Positions 46,485 to 57,448 of a stretch of 64,000 nt of DNA are shown here, one piece after another (positions within the stretch are counted from its first letter, which is position 1; each line of letters begins with the position of its first letter). Under the pieces are notes generated by a model that had not been told where the DNA came from, did no database searches, and saw only the letters and a program-made list of their open reading frames with translations. Made by a program: the position numbers and the translations under genes. Source of the stretch: Mrakia gelida (Eukaryota; Basidiomycota; Tremellomycetes; Cystofilobasidiales; Mrakiaceae); NCBI GenBank assembly GCA_024345305.1, contig BRON01000001.1, positions 1,922,001-1,986,000 of the forward strand. The letters are read 5' to 3'.

Positions 46485-47453
46485 CTGCTCCTCGCCTCGT
46501 CGCTCGTTTTGTCGTCGCCGCTCGTCCCACGCGTCGCGGGCGGTCGATCTCCCCTTTCCTTTCTCCTCTCGCTTCCCCCCTCTTAGACCCAACCGATTAC
46601 GTTTCATGTCCTCGCCACACCATACAATCACCCGTAGCTAGGCTCCTGCCTCATCTTCTTTCTTTTTCGGCATCTCCTCCTCTCGATCCTGCTGGTCGTC
46701 GATTTCTCTCTCTTTTTCGTCAATTTGGGTTCACCCCTTCAGTTTCTTAGATCGCATACTTCACATTCTCGACGTCGATTCATAACAGGCCTCCATATCC
46801 TTGGTCCCGACGGACGAGGGAGGAGAGCAGATTGACGATCGTGAGAAAGAAAACGACGCGTCGTTCATTCAGACGCGTCGCCGATTCCCATCGAGTTCTC
46901 GCTTCACTCTGGCTCCTCAGGAAGATCGTGAGAAGAGTGTCATGATTGTAAGCGGAGTGAGTGAGTCGTGGTAGTCAAGGGTACAGTAGTGCGTAGGAGA
47001 ACCAAAACAGGTGCTAAGCGATAACAGACGAACAGAACCAAACCAAGCGCCGACGCGTCCAGCACTCCCTACTTCGTCTCCTCCATCCCCACCTCCGACG
47101 AAGGCAAGGGAGAAGAAGCCCAAGGAGCGTCGATTGAAACGCGTCGCGACTCGACGAGATTCTCGACTCCTCGTCTTCGCTCGCTTCATCTGAAAAGGCA
47201 TGCATCTTTCACGACCTGAGAGCTCAGCAGAAGTACGCTCTCTAGTCGAATTCTTCAGATATCGAGGCAAAATCAACAACTGTAGTTTCTGACCCGCCCC
47301 TTCAAAAGCGTGAGAAGCTCGAGTCGACCTTTCCTCCCTCGCCTCTCCTCTCCCTCGCTCAGCTTCCACCCACCAGCAGCTACAAGCTCCCACCCTTCTC
47401 TTTTTCTCTGACCTTCTCCTTCTTTGAGCTCACCTTCCCTTGAATGCATCCTT
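46485..47453. other. Intergenic after GT90 copy 4, possible exon remnants
   Basis: Two stretches read as open Ser/Thr/Glu-rich frames after CAG-like acceptors: near 46786 (SLVPTDEGGEQIDDREKEND) and near 47030 (TPYFVSSIPTSDEGKGEEAQ). Four ACGCGT sites lie between 46853 and 47139. They may be pieces of an unrecognised + strand gene or decayed sequence. I cannot build a complete gene. Confidence 0.25.
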
Positions 47454-47512
47454 CCCCTGTGAAGACGAGAGATCGAGTTCAGGCACCGTCGGTCGGTTGC
47501 CCTGAGCTCATC
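47454..47512 (+). promoter_or_regulatory. Promoter block of GT90 copy 5, duplicated from copy 4
   Basis: It contains CCCCTGTGAA (47454-47463), then GAGATCGAGTTCAGGCACCG and CGGTTGCCCTGAGCTCATCC. Each has a close counterpart in the same order upstream of copy 4 (42669-42735). Confidence 0.5.
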
Positions 47513-47714
47513 CTCCCCCCCTTCCCCTCCTCTCTCCTATGAACTTTGCTTCTTCTTTGCCACACTTCGGATCTCGATCATCACCAACAGCATCCAAGTC
47601 GATATCTCTCTCGCAATACCTCGAGACTTCCTCAGGTTTCGATCCCCTTGTAGAGCTCCCTCTTCGGTTCTTCCCTCCCTCCCTTCAAGCTCGCTTCCCT
47701 CCTTCCCTGGCACG

Positions 47715-48707
47715 ATGCCGGTGAGCTCACTTCTTTACTTCCCTTCTTCACTCCTTCTTCAGCTTCCTCATTCGAGATACTCACTCTTCTCTCCTCTTCT
47801 CCCATACGTCTCTCCTAAACTACTCCTCAACAAACTCCCGAGGGTGACCTTCTTCCCTCGCCGCGATCTCAACCCCTCCTCCTCCTCGAAACCAACTCTC
47901 CTCCTCGACCAGATCCCTCGACCTCGCAAGATCCTCACTCTCCTCGTCCTCCTCGTCACCATCTTCTACATCTCAGCTCTCCTCAACCCCAACGACGAGC
48001 TTGACGCATCATCATCGCCCTCGTCGTTCTCTCCTCCGAGCTTCCACCTGCCTGACTTTCGAGAAGGAGCAGGAAGAGCGACTCATCAGCGAGCGGCAGG
48101 GCTCCATTCTTGGTTGAAGGAGGGGAAGGATGGGTCGGTTACAGTGCAGGAGACGGACTGGATGGAAGGAGGTCATCCCATCAGGTCAGTTCATCGTTCT
48201 TCCTGGGAGCAAAGGGAAGGGGGGAGCAGGGAGGGAGGAACGAACGAAGCTCACCAAACCTCTTCCCTCCCTCCCCTTCTTTCGAATCAGGGCGTTGATG
48301 GCTGAAGCGAGGGTCAAGTGGGAGAAACAGCTCTTGAGGTGAGTCAACACTCATCTTCTACCGTCTTGGAGATCACCAACTGACTCTCAAAACCTTCTCC
48401 TCGCACAGACAGAGCCAGACTCTGTGAGTTTGTTTGGCGACGCGTCGAGTTTTCCTCGACGTCCTTCTCCTCGAAACTGACTCTCCAATTCCTCCGACCC
48501 TCGATCGCTATCTTCCAGTATGTTCCGACTGATCCTCGAGTATCGCAGAGCGATGGCCCATGATCGAGACGCGATGGTTCGTTTCGTCCTGAGACTTCCC
48601 TTCGCTTTCCCTTTCGCTCGACTGACCCCCTTCCCTCCCCTTCCCCCATCTTCTTCTCCTTCCTTCGTTCACGCTAGTCCATGGGAGGGAAGATGATCCT
48701 CGCATAG
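47715..48707 (+). pseudogene. GT90/CAP10 copy 5, catalytic region deleted, ends joined in frame
   Basis: The first exons match the family: ATGCCG, then VSPKLLLNKLPRVTFFPRRD, signal anchor (KILTLLVLLVTIFYISALL), DGSVTVQETDWMEGGHPIR, ALMAEARVKWEKQLLR and the microexon QSQTL. The next recognisable exon is the penultimate exon of the normal gene (MFRLILEYRRAMAHDRDAM), followed by SMGGKMILA and TAG at 48705-48707. Everything between QSQTL and MFRL (about 2.5 kb, thirteen or more exons) is missing. The phase at the new junction is preserved (CT joined to T ATG), so the spliced product stays in frame. The acceptor before VSPK reads ATAC instead of an AG, but that 87-nt intron has no stop and is a multiple of three, so retention also keeps frame. 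The product would be an anchored stalk without an enzyme domain. Confidence 0.8.
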
Positions 48708-49292
48708 CCTTTTCTTTGCCCACCTAAATGTACGTGCGTCCCTCTCGAAGAACCGCTTTCATCGAATCATCGAGTCGCGTCGGACTGACCTCGTCGTCTC
48801 GTCTCCACTCCCACTCCTCCTGCCCTTCTCTTGCTCTGTCTCTCCTTTTTTTTCTTATCCTTTCATCTCTGCATTCTCGTTCCTTCTAGCTTGTCTGAAC
48901 CGACCCCACTTTACAAACTGTCAGCCATCAAGCTCGCAATTTCTTCCTTTGTACACTTACTTTTGCTTCTCATCTCCATCGCACACCCACCCCTTCGTAC
49001 TCTGCTTCCACGGTCCGCTTTGAATTATCACTGGCCCTGATACTGTACTCGTCTTCCCACACGCGCTCTCTATCCCTCTCTGCATGACTTTTTCGCTCTC
49101 GAGCTTGACTCGAGCTCGTACTCAGCTCGCGCGAGACGCGTCGTCGGACTGGTCCCAAGAAAGAGCGTTTCGATAACGAGGGGGATGGAAAGAACGAAAC
49201 GAGCGGTTGGAGGAAGAGGGTTTGCCTAGGCTAGTATGTATGGGGAACGAGACGAAAGCGGGTGTGCAATACAGCGAAACGAACCCTCAAAC
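48708..49292. other. Intergenic, nothing recognised
   Basis: A C/T-rich + strand with a + strand intron-like piece near 48731-48890 that may belong to the 3' UTR of GT90 copy 5. One GACGCGTC-like site lies near 49134. No protein-like frame. Confidence 0.3.
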
Positions 49293-50370
49293 TCAATCGC
49301 GTCTCGTCGGCACCACCAAGTTCTTCGACGACCGTCGCCCTCGTTGTCGATCGTAGCCGTTGATGGATCTGAGAACTGAAATCGAGGGACTGTTCCGAGG
49401 AGGAAAAAAAAGGCAAGAGGAGGAGAAAAAGAAGGGAGTGCAGTGCGAAAAGAAACAAACCAAGAGTCAGTTCTCGACTCGATTCGCTCGTTCGTGACGA
49501 GAATGAGGACTCACCAGGTCGATGCGCAGTCTGTAGAGGGGGCTCATCCACGTTGAGGAGAAAAGGGAAAGAAATGGAGGCAGAACAGAACGGAAGCGAG
49601 CCATATCAGTGCGTGGTTTCGTTGTTCGACGCGTCGAGCGAGCGAAGACGAAAAGAAAGGTGGAAGCTGCAACTTACCCTCCATGAACTCAGCAGCAGTT
49701 CTCGAGAGACCCATCGAGTCGAGAAGCAGATCAGAGCTGGAGTCGTGGAGCTCTACGCAGATTAGGCACTGGCGAACGAAGAGGAAGCGGAAAGGTGAGG
49801 GTCAGCTTCGTTCGTCGACGTCGCGAGAACGAGGGAGGGGCGGAACGAACCTGCTCGAGACCCATGAGGACGACGGGGTCGCAGAGACCTAAGAGAGAGC
49901 GAGGTGAGACGAGACGGGCGGAAGGGAGGGGTCGTCAGGATAGCGAGAGGCAGAGGAGAATGGGACGGTGGGGAGGTGGGACGCACATTCGTCGATGTCT
50001 GGAGCTGTGAAGCAAGCTGGACCAGAGAGTTCGAGATCGCAAAGTCGGAGGCAGCTGTCCTGCAAGGGATGAAACATAGACTCCAGTCAGCAGTGGTCCG
50101 TTCTCTTTGAAAGTGAGGGAAAAGGAGGGAGCGTCGCGGCTCACGGGAACGTCCGTCTCGAAGCTGTCGTCCGAGTCTGCAAAGCCGAGAGGGTAGTAGG
50201 CAGACTCAGTAGTGGAGGAGCCTGAGATCTCAACTTCGGCTGTGTGCGTGGAGAGAAACGAAAGTGAGTGTGAGGTTTGGAGGACAAAATGTCATTGGCG
50301 GCGCGAGAGGTCGAAGAGGGAGTGGAGGGGACGAACAGGTCTCAGCTGTGGGCGTTGTGGGCGTTCTACG
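49293..50370 (-). CDS. Spliced minus-strand gene of unknown function (low-resolution model)
   Basis: Several minus-strand pieces between good splice sites read like protein. In order they are EVEISGSSTTESAYYPLGFA with DSDDSFETDVP, then DSCLRLCDLELSGPACFTAP, then GLCDPVVLMGLEQ, then CVELHDSSSDLLLDSMGLSR with TAAEFMEG. A final part contains SPLYRLRIDL and SINGYDRQRGRRSSKNLVVP, ending TRRD at 49293. I could not find an AG acceptor before the SPLYRLRIDL piece, so either that junction is wrong or the gene is damaged. The start is not fixed. The composition is not repetitive and the pieces are separated by normal introns, which is why I favour a real gene. No family recognised. Confidence 0.35.
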
Positions 50371-52409
50371 GTAAAGTAAAGGTCTCTAGGTGGGGTTGTG
50401 GTGGGTAGCTCTATCGAGGTTCGTGGGAGGAACGACGCTGGCGAGTGCTCGTTGAGGTTTCAGCTCTTGGAGGCTTTGGGGTGGGCTGGGAGAAGGAAGG
50501 GAGGTCGGTGGAGAAGGGAAAACGAGAACTACTACTAGCGACTTGAGAACTACGCGAGGGAGAATGAGAACTACTACTGGGCGACTTGACGGCGAGACTG
50601 GTTCTGGAGAAGGGAAGATGAGAAAGGGAGTCGAGAAGGGAAGCTGAGAAGTTGACCAATTCTGGGGTGAAAGTTGATGATTAGCAAGAAGGTCAAATCT
50701 AGCCCACTCTTTATACTGAATATGATCCGCAGTCCGAAGCACCGAGAAGAGGAACGAGGCTGGAGGGAGTAGCTAGCGAAAGGGAGGAAGGACGGTGAGA
50801 CACGACGCGAGACCATCAGCGGTCACAGCAAAGCCAAAAAGGGGTATAAGCTATAAAACGGAAGAGGCAGAGAAGGCGAGAACCGAGAAAAGTATGTACT
50901 AAGCAAGAGAGTCGAGACGGAAGGGAAGGCCGAGAAGAAAAGGGGAACGTGAGTGAGGCGCGTCGCGAGGGGAAGGTTTCGGGCAAAGGTATCTACAGAA
51001 CGAGAAGAGTCGGCGAAGGGAAGCAGAGGACTAAATATAAACAGAAGGGCGAGGCCCAGAACCTATAGAAGCGGGGTCTCTAACCGAGACAGGAGAAAAG
51101 GGGAAGAGACGCGTCGAGAAGAAAGCAAAACGAATGAACGAACGAACCGAGAAGAACTCCTAACTTCCTCTCCAAACCCCCACACAGCTGGGGACGGTGA
51201 AGGGAGTAAATTGTATAGGAAGAGGGTCAGATTCGACCTTGGGGAGCCTGTTCGAAGCGAGGACGAACTATGAAGAGGGAGGGCTGAGAGAGAGGATGAA
51301 GCGAGCGGGCTACGGTCAGCACGGAAGGGGAGGGAGGGAACGAGCGAGTGATGGAAGGGAAGCGAGGACGTACCTTGTACGAAGAGTGAAGCGAAGAAGA
51401 AGAACGCGAGGAGAGATGAGGGAAGCAGCATGGTCGCGAAGGTCAAACGATGAGCGAGGGTGGAGGGAGGAAGCGAGAGGGCGGCGAGAGGGAGCAGTAC
51501 AGTTCTTTCAGCTCTGAAAGACAAGGTCGAGGTTCAGGGTGAAGAAGGTGAAGTGGTCCATTTCGGCTCAATCGAGACATCCACTAAGGGCTCGTTCCTA
51601 AGGGAGGAGGAGGGGGCAGAAGGGCGGGCCTGATCGACGCTCGAAGCTCAGCCGGGGAGGGTAGTTCTTGGTCTCCCTTGATCAGATGAGCTTCGAAGGA
51701 GTCGAGTAGGTTTCAGAGATAGCCAAGATCCAGATCCCAAGTCGAAACTGAGGAAAATGTGTTGGGACATAAGCGTTCGAGGACGAGGGGAGGAGACGGA
51801 CCAGGGCGAATCGAAATCGATGAGCTCAACTTTCGCTTGACCTCAGCTTTCTTCTAACGACTTCCTCCCTGCAAAATGAGCTTTTTACAGCTCATTCCCT
51901 CATGGACGTAGAACCAGCCATCCCTTCCTTCTCGTCCTCCAGCAACATCGTCGTGCGCATCTGGATGCCTTGCTCGACATCACATCTGAAGGACGGTGTT
52001 GAGCTCGAATCATTCCTTCCTTCCGTCCCCTCCCTCCCTCACTCGACCTTGCCTTCCATCCCCCCTCCCCTTTCGACCGTCCTTATCCTTCACTTCGGCT
52101 TGAAGAGCCTCAAGATCCCCGGGAGGTCAAAAATCAGCCTCGCCTTGCGCACAGACCTCGGCGGAAGGCGAGCAGCAAACCAGGAACGGTCTCCTCTTCC
52201 TCCCTCCCCTCCCTTCCCTTCAGCTGATCGACCCTCTTTCGATGAGCCTGAACCTCAAACGACCATTCACCCTTCCTTCCTTCCTCCCTTCTCTACTTTG
52301 ATCCCTCTTCGAACTCCCCTCCTCTTCGACTCCGATCTAGGTCCCTCCTTCACTCGTTCTCTCCCCGGCTCCCCCTCCCGCTCCTCTCCTTCTCCCTCGC
52401 CTTTCAATC
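50371..52409. other. Long interval without a firm gene; upstream region of GT18-like gene
   Basis: The left part (50.4-51.0 kb) has repeated TAGTAGTAGTTCTCA-type phrases (about 50524-50580) and a TATAAGCTATAAAA-like AT-rich spot near 50843. A signal-peptide-like exon on - lies at 51374-51431 and is listed separately. From about 51.9 kb the + strand becomes C/T-rich with Pro/Ser frames, the pattern of 5' leaders in this genome, leading to the GT18-like start at 52410. Confidence 0.3.
51374..51431 (-). CDS. Possible first exon of a small secreted protein
   Basis: MLLPSSLLAFFFFASLFVQ at 51431 is a good signal-peptide core and ends at a GTACGT donor. A 15-nt exon near 51265-51280 and a piece reading VWGFGEEVR near 51170 can be joined in frame, but further exons are unclear. 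It could also be a chance hydrophobic frame. Confidence 0.25.
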
Positions 52410-54804
52410 ATGAGGACAACGCCTTCAGCGCGATTATTTGCCGCTCTCACCGTCCTACTAGGATTCGGAATGTTCCTCTCGAGGAATGCAGCGTTAGAGG
52501 CATGCCTCAGGGATCAGATACAAGGAGGAAGACGTGGTGTAGCAGAGGAGGAGCTGCTGGTGTCGGGGACGAGGCTGCAGCAGAGTTTCACTGCCGGAGG
52601 GCCTCAGTGAGTCCTTCTTTCTCGTCTCTTCTTTCACGTCTTTGGACCTGGATGGGATCTGATGGTATAGATGGAGAGGCTACCTCACCCGTACATCAGG
52701 GAGGGGTAGGAGGTCGAGAAGAGCGACAGGCCATCCCTCCTCGGCGTCCTTTTGCTCGAGCTGACCTTTGTTCCTCTTCCTCCTCACTCCTCGACTTCCC
52801 TCGTCTCCCATGCTTCACCTTCGCAGGAGCGACGAAGTCAACGCCTGGAAAGATCACAACCACCGTACTTTCAAGCTCCTCCTCGGATGTCTCGCCGCTC
52901 GATCTTGCGGGTGAGTTTGGATGTCGGTCTCGTTCGTAAACGAACTCATCCCCTCTTGAGCTGACCTTCCTTCTCGTCCATCTCGCATCTACCAGCCCCA
53001 AGCAAGATAAGGTCGTCATCCTCGAGGAAGCAGACTACAGGAAAGCGTTCGTTGGTGTTCCAGGAGGAGAGAGGATCTTCGCGAGGTCGATGTGAGCTCG
53101 AGCCAACTTCCCTCTTCTTGTCTCCGGCCCGAGAGCTGATTCTTCGTCCCATTTCTTCTTCGCAGACTCAAAACGCTCGACGAGAACGGAGTCACCTACC
53201 TCTTTGCTCGAGGGATGGATCAGGTCGTCGGGTTCTACAACATGTTCCCTGACCTTATCAAAGCAACGATCGTCTCAGCTGTTCGTTCGATTCGATCTCC
53301 CTCCCTCTTCGTTTCGCAGACCGCGTTTAGCTTGCTCAACCTATCTTGCCCTCCTCTTCTTCTTGTCCCTTGCAGATCGGATACGAGGAATGCTGGAACG
53401 ACTGGGAGGGAAACTGCCTCAAGTCGGTCGGGAATCCTAGAGGAGTGCCGATCCAGGACCTCTTCATCCCCCAGTTCTTTGGACGCGACGCTCCTCTTCC
53501 CAAGCATCACGCCGAGTGGGCTCTCGTACCAGAGGACATAAGGAACCAGAACAACACCTACATCGGTTATTCGATCGAGGATGAGTGTACGAAGAGACCG
53601 GTTCGTTCACCTTTTTCATTCCTGTTTCTCGAGTCTCGAGCCTCGAGCCTCGAGCTCGACTCGTTTTCCTCCTCCCTCGAGCTCACTCTTCATCCCTCCC
53701 TCCGTCCACCCTTCCTCTTGACAGTTAGTGCCCACCGAGTCTCGTCCCCGTCAAGTCTGGATCCTCGGAAAGCTCTCCAAGTTCTTCACTGCCCAGTTCT
53801 ACCCTTACTCGCGCGACGTTTGGGTTCGAGCTGCTCAGGAACTCGACGTCGAATTTGTGAGCGCGTTCAAGGACGGAGAGGTGTTCCCTGGGATTAGAAA
53901 CCTGAGATCGGACAAGACGGGGCCGCCGTTTGGGAAGGAGGAGTTCGAGAGGGAGATTGGGCAGAGTTTGGCGATCGTTGGACTTGGGTGAGCTCGACTT
54001 TTGCTTCGTTCCTCGTCTCGTCTCGTCTCAAATCAAATCGGCGCGAGCTGACCTTTCTGTCCATCTCTCCGTCGCATTCAGAGATTCTCCTATCAGTGTG
54101 AGTCTACGTCGAGCCCCCGAAGACTCTCGTTCGAGAAGCTGATCTGGCCCTCTCTCTCTCTTTCCCTCGTCGCGTCGAAACAGCCAACTCCCTGGGTTCG
54201 TCTTCGTTTCCTTCTTCATTTCGTCTTCGCTCGAGCCCCATCTAACCTTACTGCTCTCTTCAGTACGGTCTCTGCTACGGAACTCCCTTCCTGAACCCCA
54301 TCAAAACCCACCTCGACGACGACGGTACGATCCGTATCGCCCGTTCTCAACATCCTCACGTCGGAGCCATCCCGGAACCTCACGTCAGTCCTCCTTCCGC
54401 CTCTTCTACTCTTTGTCTTTCTCGAACTTTTCGCCGACTGTCGTTCGCTTCGTTTGGAAGGTCTACAACGTCCCTCAGTCGGATCGAACGGACGCTCTCG
54501 TCGCGGACGACGAGCTCATCGACGCGCTCAGGAAGGCCATCACGACGACTCACGAGCGACTCATCCCGGAAGCGATGAGGCAGGATGCGATGAACAAGAG
54601 GGTGATGGATTGGCTGAGCAGGGACTGGAAGGTCCTGATGGCCGAGAAGATGGAAGCGGATACGGAGTGGGCGGGAGAGGCGAGGAAGAGGGTGAGTCTC
54701 TTCGCGCTTCGCTCCTCTCCTCTTTTCCCTTTCTTGATTTTCAAAGACTGACAACGATCTACTCTCACGTGGTCGTCGTCCTCTCCCAGAAACTGGTACT
54801 TTGA
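52410..54804 (+). CDS. GT18-like glycosyltransferase, type II membrane protein
   Basis: The start at 52410 gives MRTTPSARLFAALTVLLGFG, an N-terminal anchor. Following exons read KVVILEEADYRKAFVGVPGG, FARGMDQVVGFYNMFPDLIK, IGYEECWNDWEGNCLKSVGN and HHAEWALVPEDIRNQNNTYI. They continue with QVWILGKLSKFFTAQFYPYS, DVWVRAAQELDVEFVSAFKD, FEREIGQSLAIVGLG, YGLCYGTPFLNPI and HPHVGAIPEPHVYNVPQSDR. The end is RKRKLVL at 54804. The order of 'choose a frame, call the hit, GTPFLNP, EPHVYNV' resembles the fungal branch of family GT18 (MGAT5-type N-acetylglucosaminyltransferases). The assignment is from memory of that pattern. Substrate unknown; a Golgi location is expected. About ten introns, one with tandem CTCGAG repeats (53636-53660). 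Confidence 0.55.
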
Positions 54805-55324
54805 TCCTTTGGATCCACACACACATACTGCTTCGCTCGTTTTCGTTTGTCCTTCGTCGTAGATTCGCGTCCTTCTCCTTTGTGATCCCCCAGCCTGTCG
54901 AACCTTTTCCAGCGAGAGAGAGAAAGAGCAAGTCTGTGTATCGGTACAATCCAAAAAGGAAGCTGTGGTAAATTGAGAAGGCGTCCAAGGAGCGAAGCCA
55001 CGGAGGAAGGGCTGAGAGGAAAAACAACGAGCTCGACTTTCGCTTCCCTCCCCTCCCCTCCCCTCCTTCCCAACCGCTTCCTTCCCTAAAAATGAGCTTG
55101 ATCCACCCAGTTCTTCCTGGAGGGTACAGCTAGCCTCCATCACCTCCTCCTCGACCAGCAGGATTCTGTCTCCCTCTCGGATCCGTGCTTTCGGTGAGCT
55201 CGAAACCATCCTCTGTGACTCCTCCTCGGAGTCCTCGCTGGACAGGACCATGTGCGACCTTCTCTGACTCCCCTCCCTCCTTCCCTTTCGTTTTTACAGA
55301 TCTGATCTTCATCTCCCAACCATC
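54805..55324. other. Intergenic between GT18-like gene and methyltransferase
   Basis: This holds the 3' UTR of the first gene and the promoter and 5' leader of the second. Minus-strand frames here are shadows of the neighbouring + genes. Nothing else seen. Confidence 0.35.
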
Positions 55325-56576
55325 ATGTCCCCCTCCTTTACTCTCTCGGAAGCTATAGAGGATCCTTCCCTGCTCGCAGCTCTTCACGTTGGATGCGACT
55401 CGCCCTCTCCTCGCCGGCTGCAGACTCATCAGACAGCTCATCGACTCGAGATCGTGCGAGCTCTGGGGATCAAGGAGGGAGATAGGATCTTAGAGATCGG
55501 ATGTGGTCAAGGTGAGTGGCGTTGCTTGTGCGCTGAAGCTCGTTTTGAGTCAGGGAAGGCGGAGGGAAGGACAGATGAAGGAGGGCAGAGCTGACTTCGA
55601 CGCGTTCGTCTTTTCTTCCTCTCAGGTGATATGACCGCTGCTCTAGCTCTCGCAGTAGGAGATCAAGGTCACGTAGTAGCCATCGATCCGGCCGTGGGTA
55701 CCTATGGTGAGTCGCACGCCCCCTTCGTTCGACGTCTGTGAGCTCAACCTCGCTGAAGCTCACCCTCGGCCTCCTTCCCTCCTCCTCTTTCCCTCTTGAT
55801 CAGGCTCTCCCTACAACCTTGGCGACTCTCAAAGCCATCTCTTCAAGTCCCTCATAGGCCCCCGAATCACCTTCCACCTCGAAACATCCACCGAAGCCTT
55901 CGTTGCTTCCCTCGGAGAGGATCAGCTTCCCTTCGAGTGAGCTCGCACCCTCCCTCCCTCTGTTCTGCTCTTCCATCTCGCTCTCTCCCGCCTCTTCTCC
56001 ACTCACGCCAGGTTCACCACCTTCTTGCACGACAGCCACATCCTCCTCGTCCACTCCTCCTGGTATTTCCCCTCGCCCTCTCACCTCCTCTCCACACTCA
56101 GCGTCCTTCAAACCCACTCATCCCTCGCCAACGCCTCCCTCCATCTCGTCGAATGGAGCCTCTCCACCTCCCTCCCAAGCCCAGCAGCTCAACCTCACAT
56201 CCTCGCAGCTCTACTCCTCTCGGCTCAAGACACCTTCCTACCATCGGACGGCAACATCCATACAGCCTTCGCGCCGAAGCAACTTCGAGGGATTGCGAAC
56301 CGGGCTGGTTGGGAGGAGCTGGTCGCTGAGGGAGTGATCGTGCCGGAGAAGGGGCTGCAGGATGGGAAGTGGGAGGTCGGAGTTGCACTGGCTGAAAGTG
56401 AGGAGGCTGGAGAGTCAGAGGGAGTGGGGAAGGAGAGAGAGCTGGAGTTGATCAGCTCGATGAGGGAGGCGTTGAAGAGCTCGGTCGAGCGCTTGGGAGG
56501 AGTTGGGCTGAAGGAGGTGAGGTGCATGGACGTATGGTGGGGAAGCTTCAGGAAGGAGAAGGAAGCAGAGCAGTAA
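55325..56576 (+). CDS. SAM-dependent methyltransferase (class I), unknown substrate
   Basis: The start at 55325 gives MSPSFTLSEAIEDPSLLAAL. The cofactor site is clear: RILEIGCGQGD is motif I, with its glycine loop split by an intron, and GHVVAIDPA is the acidic end of the second strand. After two introns the frame continues ITFHLETSTEAFVASLGEDQ, HDSHILLVHSSWYFPSPSHL and HLVEWSLSTSLPSPA. It ends MDVWWGSFRKEKEAEQ at 56576. The fold is that of class I enzymes; the hydrophobic SWYFPSP region resembles fungal small-molecule methyltransferases. No signal peptide, so cytosolic. One intron carries GACGCG next to the branch site. Confidence 0.65.
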
Positions 56577-56581
56577 CCGGT

Positions 56582-57250
56582 ATGGGGGCAGAGCCTGGGT
56601 CTGCTTCGGTCGAAGGAAGGAGAAGGTCCTTAAGGAGGACCTCGACGTCGAGCCGGCGACTCAGCTCCCTCCCTCCGACTTTTTGTTTCGTTCCCTCGTC
56701 GTCGCTTCCTCTTCTGTACGACCCTTATTTTGCGAGATGCGATGCAGTTCACTGACGCCTCTTCTCTCCCTATGCAAGCGTTCCTGTAAGGTAAGTCTGT
56801 TCTCTCTCCTCTCGCTATTCATCGAACGTCGTCGTCGGAGAGGCTGACCCGACGCGTCCTTTCTCGCCTCCCTCCCTCAGTTTCAAATCGAGTGACAGAC
56901 CTTCTCCGCCCACCAGGTTCCTCAATGATCTTCAGCCAGCGCAGGCTCCTTCGAACAAGGTGAGTTGAGTGATCTGCTGCATAAGAACGAGCGACGAACG
57001 ACGAGGACAGAAAGACGCGTCTCGCTTTCGTTTCGGATCTAACCTTTCGCTGACATCTCTTCCTCTCCTCTCTTCCTCCCTCCCTCCCTCTCACAGATCC
57101 TCGCACAACCCACGGCCGCCTCTCTACCCTCGGTGGAACCCCAACGCGCAACCATGCGAAGTCGGGGAATTGATTTCATTCGACGATATCTGATGTTTCG
57201 CTCGCCCGCCAAGACTCAGAACCAGTCTCTTTTCTGGGGGAGATCAGATC
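56582..57250 (+). CDS. Small spliced reading frame of unknown function
   Basis: A frame from ATG at 56582 (MGAEPGSASVEGRRRSLRRT) can be spliced at about 56715 to a 12-nt exon near 56779, then to FKSSDRPSPPTRFLNDLQPA and QAPSNK, then to ILAQPTAASLPSVEPQRATM and RSRGIDFIRRYLMFRSPAK. All junctions keep phase and use GT-AG with CTGAC branch sites, and one intron contains GACGCGTC. The end is unclear because the frame runs on toward the peroxidase 5' leader. It starts only 6 nt after the methyltransferase stop, so it may instead be a spliced 3' UTR of that gene. No family recognised. Confidence 0.3.
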
Positions 57251-57448
57251 TCATTGGTGCGTCTACTTCTTCTTTTCAGGTTCCGGCTAGCCAGACAGGC
57301 TCTCTTTTTTTCTCTCCGTCGATCCTCCTCTGTTCGGTTTTCCCTCCAACCAACACTTCGTCGTTGCTCGTCGCTGACTCCCTCCCTCCTCCCTCTCTTC
57401 GACCCTCGCTCGCCCCTCCTCCTCTTCGGACGATCAACATCCATCAGC

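Noticed and set aside
46853..46880. ACGCGT as cell-cycle MCB promoter elements
   Set aside because: The motif is found mostly inside introns of unrelated genes rather than in promoters, so a general MBF-target reading does not fit. It is kept as an intron-linked motif instead.
51902..52939. A 345-codon + strand frame overlapping the GT18-like start
   Set aside because: It is Pro/Ser/Arg-rich and lies in a different frame from the conserved exons. It is best explained by C/T-rich leader sequence and frame shadowing.
53636..53660. CTCGAG tandem phrases in a GT18 intron as a regulatory repeat
   Set aside because: Similar short GAGCTC/CTCGAG runs occur in other introns (for example near 22285 and 25690). 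They look like simple-sequence drift.
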